The position numbers were made by a program, and so were the translations under genes. Under the pieces are notes generated by a model that saw only the letters and a program-made list of their open reading frames with translations, did no database searches and had not been told where the DNA came from. Shown piece after piece: positions 22,318 to 36,288 of a stretch of DNA of 64,000 bases (position 1 is the first letter of the stretch; the number at the start of each line of letters is the position of its first letter). This DNA is from Albula goreensis (lineage: Eukaryota; Chordata; Actinopteri; Albuliformes; Albulidae). The stretch lies in contig CM040741.1 of the NCBI GenBank assembly GCA_022829145.1, positions 43,508,534-43,572,533 on the forward strand, given 5' to 3'.

Positions 22318-25300
22318 GTGTAAAGGATCTATACAAGAAAGTTGGAAGCAGCTTTCACAGACTAAGGCAGATATAAATATAAGGCTGAAGATACCACAGA
22401 ACCCCTACCCAAGTGTACGACTAGCGTTTTAATTCTGAGTTGGATACAATCTAATATTTTTAAGTAGTGGTCTTCATGGGAGATTCTGTCAAACATTAAT
22501 TATATGAGGCTTCTTAAGAAACTTTGTCTGTTGAAGTCAGACCTGAAGCAGCCTCTTCCCACGGAGACTGCAAGTACTCTTTGCTGGTGCTGCAATCACT
22601 AAAATAATGAAATAATGTTTATGTCATGCGGAAAAGGTCTGTAATATTCATTTGTATAGCACATGTCTGATGCAGAAAGGAAGGCATCAATGTGCAATTT
22701 AATACACAAAGGTAAATATTAATCATGTTATCCTTGAAGTCATGACTTCAAATATGCTATATATAGCTGAAATATTTGTCACCAGCTACCCATATTTATG
22801 TAAATAATATACTGCAATATACTTTAAAAATAACCAAATGAACATGGAAAAGGGTGTTTTAGCACCTCAGTATTAAAAATCTTTGCAATTAACTTAACTT
22901 GAGAAATTTTGTTGAAAAGACAAACCATACATATAAAAGTTATTTTTTGACTTTATCGCTAAAACAGAAAATTAAAGCTAACATTCTCTCAGCCTGTTTC
23001 TGCAGCTTTTGCGACTTTTCCCATGTCAATGCAATCCGATGAGTCGAGGGGGATAAAGATTATTGTATTTCATCTTGTTTTCTTTAATTTAATGTTATAA
23101 TGTGTGGACACTGGTGTCTGTAAAATTACATTTATTGTAAGCAAAGCCTTGATTTCAAGGAAAAGCATGAACAGACAGGCGAGGCAGTGGTGAGGAAAAG
23201 GCTTCATAATGCCAAAACAAACAGCTCAGCCCCTATCCTTCCACTGAAGGTAACTATCTATATTTGCCAAGAGTTACAGCAGCAATAAAGAGGCAACATA
23301 CATTTCACAATATTTTAACAAGTTTAAGATACCAATAAACATGACTGAAAATTAACTCATTCTGAAATGTGTGGGAATTTCAAGCAACCCCAAGTTACAC
23401 ATTATTCTACCGTTTAGCTAGGGAAGCAACTAGACTGGGAAGATATAGGGATGTAGTCGAAACTGAGATAGCAGAACAAGCCAGACGTCACAAAATTGCA
23501 AGTGAATTTTAAGTCTTTACCTCAAATTTATGTTGAAACTGACTCTCCTTAGAGCTCTTGGTATGTAAAAAGGCAATTAATTAAACATTTTAGGTGATTT
23601 CAAAATTTTATGTATATACAGCCTTCTTGCACAATGAAACTAATGATGCATAAAGCTTATTATTGTCCAGTAAGCTCACCATAACTCATTTTCTTCAACT
23701 GCAGATAATACAAAGAAAAACCCACTCTACTGAGCATTAACCTTTGATTGTAGTCATTGAGTTCCCATGTGTTCAAATCACAAACAATTTAAAAGAAAGA
23801 CACCTTTCAAATATAGATTACAGTTTTTTAGCTTTTCCTCATTTCCTTTTTTTCCAAATTTGGATGTCCCCATCACTGTTCCACCCATGCAAACTGCTCC
23901 AGCCTCTGTAGTTAACTTGAAATAGTGAAGCCATAGACACACTTTCAGAAAATGTGGATTTGTAATGCAAAGTTAGGGACTAATGCTGATTAAATTTACA
24001 CCAAGGCAGACAACAGTGTAACTAAGGGGAGTTTATTAACCAAAAAGCTCCTTAAATTATCCAGGTCCAGCTCTTGGTGTAGTAAGCTCTGATGTAGTAT
24101 GGATTATATTCATCACTGTCTTGTTAAATCAGAGTCAGGATTTGTAATCATTGTTGCCTCCTGACATGGAAACAGCTGGAGTTCATCTGTTGGCTGTCAT
24201 GATGTGCAGAACATTACTTCATTTACTCATGGGAAAGACCAGGTACAGAGCTGTCTTGTGTATATTCCTGAGCCTCAGGTAAACACATCATGTCTGCTGC
24301 CTGTCTGTCTCAATATATGCTGTGAATAATTAAAATCCCAGACAGAAAAGTAAGGCTGAATAGATGTTAGTTTCTTTTTTTGCATCAGATTATATACTTC
24401 CTGGAGGCTGAGCTGTTGAGAGCATGCATATGGAGGTTTGCTGGATGAGGTGCCAAGCCACTGATTGTGAAATGAACACACTGGTCCTACGCATGCATCA
24501 CTGAAGAATGCTCCAGAACAACATAATATCCTCCCCTGTACTTTCCAAGATAAAGTCATATTAAATATCCCATCATTTCCCAAGCCCATTCAGGAAACAC
24601 TCTGGTGTGTAAGCAAGTTAGCAGCGCTGTGTCACCAAGAAGCTACTGGTTATTTCCTCATTTATAAGATGGGTGCACTGACAAAACGTTTAGAGTGTTT
24701 CTTGTTATCTCATCAAGAACTTGCTATTTTCCTGTGAAAGACAAGTTTGAATTAATAGGGACATTAAGTGTAATTTCTCAAAGTGACAGCAGAGGGTGGA
24801 GAAATTGTAGGGAGGCTTTGCACATTGACCTATGTTCAGAGGAGTGTGGGATTCAGCTATACCCACTGACTAATGAAAACTGCAGCCAGTCTGATGGTCT
24901 TATGGTTTAAAATAACATGAATCCCCCCTTGACTGCCCAGAGATAGCTTCATTGAAGCAACCTTTCACGTTAATAATTCAAAGAGTTGACACGTAAATGA
25001 AATAGCATATATGCTCTTCACCAACACATCAGATTTCTTCTGCTAGTATGTAGAGTAGTTTGTTTGTTCCTCTTCTTGATGGTTTAAACACAACCTGATT
25101 GGGCCAGACTCCAGATCGTACCCAAAGGCTGGATTTAATACCCCTACACAGCCATCCCACATAGTCAGGAGGAGATTCCAGAGTTATCACAGGGAGACAG
25201 CAGCTATGTTATTCCCATGAGCTACTGAAATAGCTGCACGAAGCACGACATCATAAACAAGGCCCATACTTCCAGACACCAACAAATACCAAATCAATAT

Positions 25301-27392
25301 ACGTCACCCTTGTTAACAAGACCTGTATGAGAACATGGCATGCTTTATACATTGAGAGCCTGGAATTTGAAGTAGAAACAGGAGGATGACAGAAACAAGA
25401 AATACAACTAGTAATACACACATCTCAGCTGGTTTTAAGTTTAATAGTACTGACTCAGACTTTATTGGATGTCTAACAATGACTGTATATCCGCAATGCA
25501 ACTGAGATCTTTGGGGTAAGATGTTTGGTTTATTGAGTAAATCTCAGGAAAAAGATAGACAGAAACAATTTACTGTTTAATACATTCCAATGTACCAACT
25601 GTTTATAGCCTTTGTTTGAATGGCAGTTGTTAGTTTAGAGAACAGCCAAATCCATTTCTGTCAAATTTCAGCCGGAGGACTGAAAAGAAAATGTGTACAA
25701 ACTCAGGGGTTTCCCAGAAGTAAATATATTCATCAAGGGTATTTCAACAGTATCATCATTGTAATAATCCTGTTGCTGAAATTCTCATATTTCAAGTTCC
25801 CCTCCAAACCTGTCAGGAAATATTTCCACCACACCACCATCGGACAGCTGCATGAGTTTTGCTGGTAAATAAGTTGAATCATCCACTTTCAAACAACTGC
25901 CAATGTTTTAACCATTACAAAACAACAAGTTTTAAACAGTAAAAATGTAAAAATGCATTAACATTAACAAATTAGCCATTAGGTTCATATCTTGGCTAAT
26001 GTAAACTGTGACTATCAAGTAAATATCATCGCCTTGCATTGTTGGTGTATTATTTTACACTTTTTTATAATGTTTTAAAAAGAGGTAAGTACTGTGATGA
26101 AGATAAATACACAAACGGATAAGGTGTGCATTTGCGTTTTTATTTCTATATAATCACTTTTGAGATACACATCACTTCTGAGATGTACACAAAAGAGCAT
26201 TTGTTGTAAATTTGTTGTACTGAATTGAGTACATTCCCATTTATATGCAACTAGAGGCATAGCTCAACATAACCTTTCGAGAGTTCAGCATATTATCAAT
26301 GTAATTATTTTGTTGGTTTTAATCTAATTTCCAAAAATAGCACACAATGAACCCTAAAGTAAACAAGGCCTTGACCACACAGTTGAATGTTTTCAAGAAT
26401 GTAAAGTAACTAAATAAAGCTTTTGTGGGGGCTTAAATCCCAGCAAGTTAATAGCAATGGAAACAAATGAAAAGATATTGAGTTCAAATTCCTGTTTCTT
26501 GCATACAGCTTTTGAAGTAATGACATTATAGGTGTATTTGTGGCGAGAAAACCTTTTATAGGTCAAGCACATATGTAGCGCATTAGCCAAAATCACCCAG
26601 TTGGCAGTGCGTAAGGTCTGACTTTAGGATTTTAAGTGAACTGCTACAGTGATGCTATGGGTAAGACAAGGCCAAGACTTCACTAGAACTAAACACATGA
26701 AACGTTCTGGTTTATGTATGCAACGCTCTTGTATTTGTTTACATTTCTTTGTCCTGTGTTAATAATGAGCTCATCCTCACATTTAAACAGAGACTAAATA
26801 TTATTAGTGTCATGCAGAAGACTAACATGTAAATTTTTGCCATACTGTAAGTTCTCATCCAGGCCTTTGTACTGTGCATGCATGTTGGTTGAAAATCCCT
26901 ATGTGAATAAACAATATCATGCTGGTACAGGAAAACCATTTTTGTTGTTCTGGAGATCTCTTTTCCACAATATTGAGAGTATGCACAATATTTCATGGAA
27001 AATTATGAGTTACAGAATTATGCCTGGGCAAGCTTTTTTACAGTGAAACAGGGAGAGGATATATTTGATTCTGTTTTGAATAACTGCCATGTGTCTCAAG
27101 GTCAGAAAACTGCACCAAAGGTACGCTAAGTCATTCTTATTTTGCAATAGTCATTTTTTCCAAGTGTCCAAATTTCCTAGTATGCAATTGCTCAATATAT
27201 GAGAACTGCAATGACTGGTATGAATACAAGGACTATGAGCATTTTCATGAATACATGTAAGAAAGAATCGCTTAATGAGAAATATTTCCCTAATAAAAAA
27301 CATCTGGGTTTAAGATTTTAAGGACATTACTCACAATAAATTGCCTAATACAGTAAGTCATTAATGTGCCATTCAGGACCACCAATTATTGT

Positions 27393-27422
27393 GCTCTTAA
27401 AAGAACCCGTTCTTTTATGAGC
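27393..27422. repeat. 30-bp near-perfect palindrome
   Basis: TAAAAGAAC and GTTCTTTTA are exact inverted repeats around CC. After one T-T mismatch on each side the symmetry continues with GCTC and GAGC, giving 13 paired positions out of 14. Confidence 0.85.
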
Positions 27423-29176
27423 CGTTATCATGAACATTCATGGTTATTCACTGCTAGACAATGGTTTTTAAGATGTTTGAGCTAATGTCAACACATGTCA
27501 ATAGATATTTAATAAATTCTTTCACTCAGTAAAATGTCTGGGTGTATCAACCACACATCAATAGCAAGATGAAAAAATAATACGAGATCTGTCTCTATTC
27601 AGACTTCTTGGTCTATTATAATGGATTCCACTAATGTTTTTAACTTGCGTATTCTTCATTATGACATCTGAATTAACTTTCATGGAGAAATGGTGTCTTT
27701 GCAAATATCATGTTATCTCAAGTTTCAGTAAAAGGGGATATCATTTTTCACATTGAGCACTTCCATATACATACAATGATAAAAAGCGCTAGGGCCCCCA
27801 TTTAGCAAACATGATGTAAATTCTATTCTAAATTTGACACTGTGTGCTAAGTGTGTCTAAACCATTATGGTTTGTTTGTAATCTGAATAAATAAAGCTTC
27901 TGCTCTTCCTGAGAATTCCAAGAATTAGAGCTAGTTTCCTAAGCCGGATGTTGTGTTACGATGAAGAAAGACAGTCTTGAAGAGACGTGACACTCTACCT
28001 CTGCAGTATCTGACGAGGGTAGTTTTTGTGAGGGCAGTTTCTGTTTGGTTGAAGCAATTATTAGTTGGAGTTATATTAAGTTAATGGTTGATCTGGCATG
28101 GCTCACAGCCTCCAGTCTGAGGACCACCTACAAAAGATCTTACAAAAAGTTGTAATCCAGCAGTAATGAACCATTTGTCTACCATCAGAACACATCCCCA
28201 AAAGTCCAATATCCTCACTTATCTCATATTAGCAAGTCAACCTGTCAGGTCTGTGCTGCTGTTCAAATCATCAGCCTGCCAAATGTGCGTAAGAAAAACA
28301 CACTATAGAAACACATTTGCAGTCACATTCTAATGACTAAGCAAAAATGCAAGAATACAAGGAACCCTAAAGCAGGTTTAATACATATAAGCTTTAAAAG
28401 AGTTTCCCTGTCAAAACCATTCCCCATTTTTGGTTTAGTTACTCACATTTACTGCCACTGCATGTCTGAACAACCCATCCACATAACATGATAATGACAG
28501 TGAAATACAGACTCAAATATCCTATCTCTCAGCCAAGACAGCAAACAATAAACCCATTAAAAACACAAAGGAAACGCAATCCTGGAATCTCCTCAGGCAG
28601 TACCCATAAAAAGATCCTACTTCATACCGTGGGATTGAGTAGGGTTATCAGTGGGCCCACAGAGAAAGATTATAAAGCTATTTCTTGCTAACAGTGATCT
28701 GGAATGATAAAGCCATATAAACAGCTTTCAATCAGAAGACCATATTTACTAAGGTAAATGATCACAGTAAACACAAAAGTAGGAGACAAACCGAAGTCGG
28801 GCATTTTGCAGATGTAAAGGATTTAATTTGTGTCCCCTCTACAAATTTTTTGGCCATCACTAAGCTGAAATGGCTCTGAGATCCCCTAGTAGATTCTATA
28901 GGAGTTACCTATAGAATGCAAAAACAAGGCAAATCCTCACAATAAATAACTGTCTTTGGTAATCTCTTGACTTGTATATGGTTGAAGAGTTGTGTTTTGC
29001 TGCATGCTGAAGATAATGAACATGATGAGATAAAGGGCGCGTGCAGGCTCATGTCACAGTTGCACTGTTGCAATCTCACAAGGGATTGAGAGAAAAAGTC
29101 ACTCTGTTTTTCTCTGGCTGAGTGATATTATGTTATTCAGACATACGGTTTTAAAATCTGCCCTAAAATGCTAGAA

Positions 29177-29252
29177 TGTGTTGTGTGCGTGTGTGTGTAT
29201 GTGTGTGGGTGGATGGGTGGGTGTTTGTGCGTGTGCATATGTGTTTATGTGA
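29177..29252. repeat. GT-rich simple repeat
   Basis: An impure (GT)n tract with GTGG and GGAT interruptions. It may be a decaying microsatellite. Confidence 0.85.
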
Positions 29253-30305
29253 GAAGGGGTTGATGGCCAAATAGTACTAGACATTCAGATCATTTGGAAG
29301 CATAACAAAGTAACTATTACACATGGCAGACACTAATTGTGTGTGACCATTACTTTGCTGGAACGCACAGTCTCTTGGAGCAGCGATTACTCTACTTTGC
29401 CAGGTTTATTGACCTTTTCGAAGAGGCTCCATCTTGTAGCTCGTGCACAGTTGCACACTATTCAGTAACCAATATCTGCACTCTTGTGAATGACTGATAC
29501 TGAATTTGCTACAAATTAGTTAATATAATTTTAATCTTGTGCACTGTTGCACTGAATGAACTTTAATAATTCCCTCTTCCACATTTGAAAAAACAGTACT
29601 TACACTTATCTTGTTTTAACTTCCTTGTTTTCATTCAGATACGGCAGTAAAAGGATTCAGTGTATACCAGGCCAGAAAAATATCACAGTGTATAATTCAT
29701 CTTCTTGTTACATTACACACATGCTCCTCCGCATAAATGCAGTAAACTCTTAATAAAAGATGGAAATTGCAGCTCTCAGTGAACACATAAAACACTGCAC
29801 AAATAAGCCAGTAAAAGTACAGCCAGAGAGTGCTTGCACTTAAAGCATGCAGTGCATGAGAGTCATTCCATAGCCAGGCAGCCAGGGTCAAAATCAGGCC
29901 ATGGTCCTGTAGCTCAGGCTGTTCACCACACTTCAGTAATAGTGTGTCCACTAGGAATTTGTCAGACTGTGTTGCAGCCATGGGCCTAAATATTACTGAA
30001 ATCTGTTCATAGTTATGTATTTGTAATACATGGCCGATGAGTGACTGGGTGGAAAAAAAGAAGGTTGGGAAAGAAGGAATAAGGATCGCTAGTCACATTT
30101 GAGTGAGTTGTACAACTTGGTTGTTTAACCACATCCCTTTCATGACCAACGTTTTACTCAGGGAGATTCACCAGTGAGATGTGGTAACCAAATATGGATG
30201 TTGTTCTTTTCCCATGGTAACATTGTGACACACTCGTTCCTTCCCACAATTCACCCTCTGTCTCTGTCTTCATGATTCAGTCTGTCCTTTCAGTGATGAG
30301 GGACT

Positions 30306-30353
30306 CATCTGAGGGACACTCTGTGGAGCCCTGCACTGTGTGTCCCTCAGATG
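30306..30353. repeat. 14-bp inverted repeat with 20-base loop
   Basis: CATCTGAGGGACAC (30306-30319) is exactly reverse-complemented at 30340-30353 (GTGTCCCTCAGATG). The loop is GC-rich. It could be the residue of a short inverted-repeat element. It is too short for a typical animal microRNA precursor unless the loop also pairs. Confidence 0.8.
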
Positions 30354-33300
30354 AATATTCTTACTGATTTTGTGATTATCCATATAACACCAGATCAAAT
30401 GTATTTGTATTTTCAAAAAAGTTGAGAAATTCAGACAAAAATACTGTTCCCTCCAGGCCACTTGGGGGCAGCACAACAGTAGCAAGTTGGGTGATACCAC
30501 CAGAACATTTACAAAAGACTAACTGACCATAACGTTTATAATAGACTACCAGGAGACTTTCTTTTCATCAGCTTTTGAATCTTATTTTAAGTAATTTAGC
30601 TTGGCAACATCATTTCCTCTCTCTGAAATATTGACTTAATTTGAGAGCTGTGGCCCTGAAGCACTAAGTACAATTACAAAACAAGAATGTGAAAAACAAA
30701 ATGAAAAATCAGGACAAAAAACATCCATATGTAATCACTGTTCCTGATGTTATTGTGTTTTTATTTATTTTAGGTGTTTCATACATTGCAATTCAGGAAA
30801 CAATAAATACATTATTATGAACCTGATCTAACTTTTCCTTGGAATTCCATCTACATGTATCCATGTAGACCCCAAAATTAAATTAAAAGATCATGTAAAA
30901 TGTAAACATTTTAATCTTCTGTTTCTCTATTCTTGTTGCATTTATTTTGTTACTAAGCGATGATTTCCAGCATGTCTCAGCTACACAGGAGATGTGAATG
31001 GCTTTACACCCAGTCCCTTACAATACACAATAATTTACAATACAAATAGTCATTTTCCATTACAGTTTTGATATCTAAATGTTTACCCTTGTAAGTAAGT
31101 AGGCACAATGTGTAAACACTATTTTGCTGAGCTATTTCATTAACATAGATGTAGTAAGGAAGGCTCATTTAACAATTGACTTTAAGGGCCACTTTGTAAA
31201 TTTCCAACAGGTCTACCTTAACATTTTACTTGCTTCCTAAAAAAATCAGCCACAACATGATAATGATCCCACAGAAGCTCACAGGGCCGAACCCAGACCT
31301 GAGTTTAGAGCAATTTTCGGTGTAACTGACCATTTAGAGTGAGTGACACAGATATGGATTTGGCTTATAGCGAATAATTTAAAGAAAATGCAGACATGGC
31401 GTATGTGGCCAGCTTGAATCCATTTTATACATGTCTGATTTCTCCTCCGACAATACGACTAGGACTCCAGTGCATTAATCCATAACCCATAAATATTTCC
31501 CTTATGACACAAGCTGGGAAATAATATACTAGGCTTACTTTGCATGTCATTTCTGTGACATATTGTCATTGCAAGGACCCCAGAAGAAATACTGGATCAC
31601 TGTTTTTGCATGCAAGAGCTGTAATCTTAGCAACACATGTAAGCTTGGACAAAAACATATTTTGCATTGTCAGGAAGGGTATTTAAGGTGACAGATTACT
31701 AAATTCTAATGCTTTGTTGATCGTTGGTAATAATGAATAGAACATTTTAGCACCTGTAGTTTTTGGCATTAAAAATCAACATTTTCCCTTCTTTTCCAAC
31801 CTTCTAAGACAACTTATGATAACAGACAGTGAGATGGAGTCATGAAAAATGTGCTCCACTTTACAATTACAACAAATACCATGCTTTGGTTGGTTACCAG
31901 TGGAGACTGTGATGATGACGGATTGCTAAAAGCCACAAGTGTGTACAAACTAAAAACAGTAACAACCCAACAGTACTTGCAGTTTCCAGGTTTCATCCAT
32001 CATCTATACTACCGCTTGTCCAAATGCACACTGTGTAGATAAGATAATACTGAACTTTGTTTTGATTTAGTGTAATGGAAGCAGACCAAGACATATTCTT
32101 TCACAGAAATGTCTTACTCCACTATCCCTATGAGACACCAGAGGAAGAGATGGATATGATGAAAGAATATGTGTAAGCTATCAGCAGACACTGTTGCGTA
32201 ATAGCTGTTGATTTGTAGTCTACATTAACCACACAGAAGCCAAGTATCCCCTCATATATGACTACTTCAGCATTCTGTCCTTTTGGAATCTCTGCACCAA
32301 TCAACTCAGGAGCATTACGGGTCAAGTCCTTGTAAACATGTTTGGATTAACATTACCAAGAAGGCCTTGCATTATTTGTTCAATTAAGCTAGCTGAAAAA
32401 CTAACTAGCGGAAAAACATTTTAAAATGTTGATGCACTTGGCTTATTTTAAGATCACCAGAAACATAAATATTCGTTGAGAATAGAACACAGTGTGGTAT
32501 AGCGTTATGTTTATGACTGTCTGTCTGTCTGCACACAGTTCCTCTCAGGACATTGTTCAGCAGCAGGGAATAATATCACTTTCTTGAGTTATGTGGTAAG
32601 TCAGTGCTAAAGGCTGCCATTGATTGCCATATTAGTTTTCACTCGCTGTGCTTCTTCGAGGATCCCATATCTCTCAGCATTCTTTACAAGGAGTGGGAAA
32701 GAAAACAAATGAGACTGTAAACTTTTCAATGTCATATCTGCCCATAAAGTACTTTCTCTTAAAAGAGGCTTGTGCTTAGTCTTGATGGGCCTAGCCTCTT
32801 GAGCTGGTTATGAGTGGCTCCCAAGGTCTGCCAGACATGATGCATTTTACCCTCTGTTTTCAATAGGTACTTAGGGAGTGTACACATTTTGGCAATTATT
32901 AAGAATTAACATGCTCATCTTACTTTCCCATTTCCTTATTGCAGAGCCATATGTTTCCACTTCATTTATTAGTGCTCATATTCTATAAGGTATACATGTT
33001 TTGGAGCAATCATAACCAATTTTAATCAACATCAATACCAGTAACAACACATGCATTTCCTTGGGAAATTATATGGGAAACATCTGATAATGAAACAAAA
33101 CCATTCTAATCATTCTGTTTATGAGCAACAGCAGCAGCAGCTTCTATGTTATAACACTGTAACAGACTCTGGTTAACAAACATAATGTTTATACATAGGA
33201 CTTTTAGAAAGCTATAGCATGCCAAATATTGTGACACGAGTGATTTAGAGCACTCCGATGTATCAAAGTTCTCATAAGGTGTATAATACGAGCTATAAAG

Positions 33301-33728
33301 CAGTTCGTTCATATATCTGCTTGAAATCAATGTACAACACATCTCGACAAGCAGGCACAGCTCAGAACTGACATACATAGACAGACCTACCTGTAGCATG
33401 TAGTCAATTCCCCCGTAGGTTTAATGCACGGATATTTAGTTGTGACAATTTTATTTTCGGAGCACACTTCTCTGTAAGAACATAAAAACCGACTATAAGT
33501 ACAGACACGAACTCTGTAAACGCACTTTTGTATTATGATAAATACCAGCCATTACCAGTATTTCCGTCACAGAACTTCTTTTTTTTTTTGGCAAAAATCA
33601 CGTTCATATATTTTCTGTCATTTGATTAGTGACGATCTGCTTGACACTCATCACGACACTCTAAAAGAACATGTAAAAGATATTTAAAAGTCCGAATTAA
33701 GACTTAACAGATATTAGGGTTGTATTAC

Positions 33729-33835
33729 CTGTCGGTATCATCCTGCTCCTCTCTGTACGTCCAAAGCAAGCCGTTCGTAAAAAATGTAAAAACTAAAACA
33801 GCCCTGAAAGTAATCCCTTCGTTCATATAATTCAT
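33729..33835 (-). CDS. Candidate first coding exon with signal or anchor peptide (gene not identified)
   Basis: Read on the minus strand, ATG at 33835 opens a frame of 35 codons and two further bases that ends at AG followed by GTAATA, a canonical splice donor (intron begins at 33728). The peptide starts MNYMNEGITFRAVLVF. A second in-frame ATG lies three codons later. Residues about 10-25 are strongly hydrophobic (FRAVLVFTFFTNGLLW), and an acidic hydrophilic tail follows (YREEQDDTD). That profile fits a signal peptide or a type II membrane anchor. An in-frame TAA lies upstream of the first ATG. A CCAAT box and a TATA-like box lie at promoter-like distances upstream. I do not recognise the protein, and no second exon was found, so this could be a chance combination. 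Confidence 0.42.
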
Positions 33836-33950
33836 TTCCTCAGGTGTAGTAAACCAATAGTAGCCGTCGGCGCACAATCGCTGTTACAACGTGTGTGCTA
33901 CAGTTACGGTACTTTAAATAAGAGACAAAACGTTTGTGGAAACTGATTGG
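33836..33950 (-). promoter_or_regulatory. Candidate core promoter and 5' UTR
   Basis: On the minus strand AGCCAATCAG around 33943-33952 is a full NF-Y-type CCAAT box. About 30 bases downstream is TTATTTAAAG (around 33912-33921), a TATA-like box, and about 80 bases later the candidate start codon. The interval is richer in CpG than its surroundings (for example GCCGTCGGCGCAC near 33863-33875). Order and spacing fit a vertebrate RNA polymerase II promoter; transcription is inferred. Confidence 0.4.
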
Positions 33951-35831
33951 CTCTCGCATACAGCTGTTCCACATCTAGATTCGGATAGCCAGAGGGCTGT
34001 CTCTCAAGTCCCTCCTTTTTGCTGATTGTTTTCATTTTCCTTCTTGAAAAAGCCCTGATATGTCAATGTTAAGCACATTGCTGACATTCAAATACGAAAT
34101 TGAGACAGTAAGACAAACATTAACAGGAAGTGGAAAATTGTTTGGGCTGTCAAAAACATACTTCACCCTGTCTCCCCCCAAAAGAAGTTAGAATATTCCT
34201 TACACCTGTAGTCAGACATGGATTTTTTCTGAATGCTATTGTATAATTCTAATGCTAAAATCACGGCTGGCATCTCTTCATTGTATTCCCATATTCAGTC
34301 GAAATACACATCACTCTCCTCAAACTGATAATGAACTCTGGATCAAATACGTGAGCAGCGGGAGTCTTCCCGCAGCAGCGTTGTGAATGATTATATCGAA
34401 AATGTGGTGTTTGATGCACTCCAGAAGGCATTTCTGACACTGAAGAACGGGTCTGGGACTTCTCTGCACCTAAACTTTAACCTTCTGTCTTTGTCTGGGA
34501 TAGTTTGTTAAATAATAAATGTAGTCTAGGCCTACGACGTCAGGATGAGAAAAACGCAGATCAGGAGAAGAATGACTGATTTGCCTGTATTTAAAATGAT
34601 ATACATGCTTAGTTTCCCATAATGTCTCAGCAATGTCAACTGTATGTATATATAGTGTCACCATCATTATGCATTACACCTTACTGTTACCAATACTGTT
34701 ATTACAAGTGTTTTAAAAATACAAAGACACAATAGGTTGCATTCGGAAAGTGATAATTCATATATTGTACACTTAATACAAAAAGTATTAAGTATTATAA
34801 GCAAATAAGAGAAAAAATATTTTGTCAACCTGTAGTTTTGCAGAAATCATCACAGGTGTCTATGAAATAAGAATGTGTGATATTGAATCTAACAACTGAT
34901 TCAGGCTTGATGACTACCTCTTTAATCCCTTAAAGAATATTGCTTTCCCTCTTGGAAAATGGTTGAATATCCCACTAGACACAGTTAAAAAACAATATAA
35001 CAACTGAGGCTGTTCTGAGGGCAAAGGTTGGCTCACAATATTAGGAAATAAATATTCATATATTGTTTGGTGATTCTGTTATTTTGTCTACTCCCATACA
35101 GAGCTATGGGTGAGAGAATGATGTGGACCTCGCCATGAGCTTCGCAAGACTGCAATGCATGATTTTCAGGTATGTTTTCTCAGCCATGAATGGATCAGAT
35201 GGGGCTAGAATCTGAGTATTACAATGACACTAAATGATCAACGACCACAGCCAGGCTGGCGGTATCATGACTACCAATGGTGAGTCATTGTGCAGATGTA
35301 TGGCACATACTTTTGCCCAAACACATTCAATAGGTTCTGGGTTTCTAATCATATGAATAATCAGATGAATAAGTTGGCCTCTAAATGACATATGAGTTGT
35401 GTCTTGCCAGGAAAGTCTGAGGGGTACAGTACGTGCGCTGTGGCCATGCAGTATCACGCATATTGAAGCCATTAAGTGTGTCTGATGTGGGGGGTAAAAA
35501 CTCCTTCATGAGTCTTTAATAAACACTAATGCTGTATTGCAGCCCATGTCATCACACTCTCATGTCTGAACCAGTCCACATGTACAATGCAAAACTGTTG
35601 ACACCTCTCTTGTGGAGATGACAGTGGACATACAACTACGACCACTTGCGTTTACTGTTGTCCCAGATTCTACTGTTGTCAACACAAGCTTAACTCATCA
35701 GTCGATACACCCTTCATGCTTAATGAAAATATGTTTTCCTAAATACACTGAATTCATCCTACCCAGTATCATCAAAGTACCCCAAAAGTTGTAGATGAAT
35801 ACTACTGTTGCTGCTACTACAAATAGTACTT

Positions 35832-35853
35832 GAAGAAGAAGAAGAAGAAGAAA
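35832..35853. repeat. (GAA)7 microsatellite
   Basis: Seven uninterrupted GAA units. Confidence 0.95.
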
Positions 35854-36101
35854 TTCAATTCACTACAAAACTAGGTGCTTTCCCATCAGAGAGAACCAGT
35901 GAATATAAAATAACAAAACATTTTTATAAATAGCAAAACAGCTAGTAAAACAAGCAGTATGGGTTATCTAATGACAAAAAATAATGAAGCTCACAATGTA
36001 TTTTGAATAAGCTCAAATCCCTGAGCTTTTGTCACACTGTATGAGAATTTCTGTTTTTCATGAAATTTCATTGTAAGTATGCCTTGGACCTACCTCATCA
36101 T

Positions 36102-36288
36102 GGGGGCAGCCTTTTGTCTAGTGGCTAAGGTACATGACCGGGACCCTTGAGGTTGGTGGCCCAAGCCCCAGTCTAGCCACAGCAAGGCCCTTAACCCCAC
36201 ATTGGTCCCAGGGGGGGATTAGCCCTTGGTTAGCCTAATCAACTGTCGCTTTGGACGAAAGTATCAGCTAAATGACTGTGATGTAATG
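36102..36288 (+). mobile_element. tRNA-derived SINE with L2-type tail
   Basis: The 5' part has a pol III A-box-like TGGCTAAGG (36122-36130). About 28 bases on is a damaged B-box-like GGCCCAAGCC (36158-36167; consensus GGTTCRANYCC), a tRNA-like internal promoter. The middle has the fish SINE phrase GCAAGGCCCTTAACCCC. The 3' part, CGCTTTGGACGAAAGTATCAGCTAAATGA followed by TGATGTAATG, is the L2-clade LINE tail shared by many fish SINEs and used for trans-mobilisation. Mutations in the B box and tail indicate an old copy. Confidence 0.75.

Larger units (their letters stand above)
17214..33728. other. Non-coding DNA, no gene recognised; possible intron
   Basis: Frames here are at most about 108 codons and show no family motif. 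If the minus-strand exon at 33729-33835 is real, this stretch lies inside its first intron or beyond. It holds the fish repeat fragment at 18.8 kb, the MITE at 22.1 kb, inverted repeats at 27.4 and 30.3 kb and a GT-rich simple repeat at 29.2 kb, listed separately. Confidence 0.5.

Noticed and set aside
32757..32802. Short inverted repeat AAGAGGCT/AGCCTCTT
   Set aside because: Only an 8-bp stem with a long loop, within chance expectation for 64 kb.
35230..35472. Minus-strand frame with NPEPIECVWAKV, slightly like a Tc1 transposase NP-IE-VW motif
   Set aside because: The surrounding residues do not follow the transposase order, and no terminal repeats were found.
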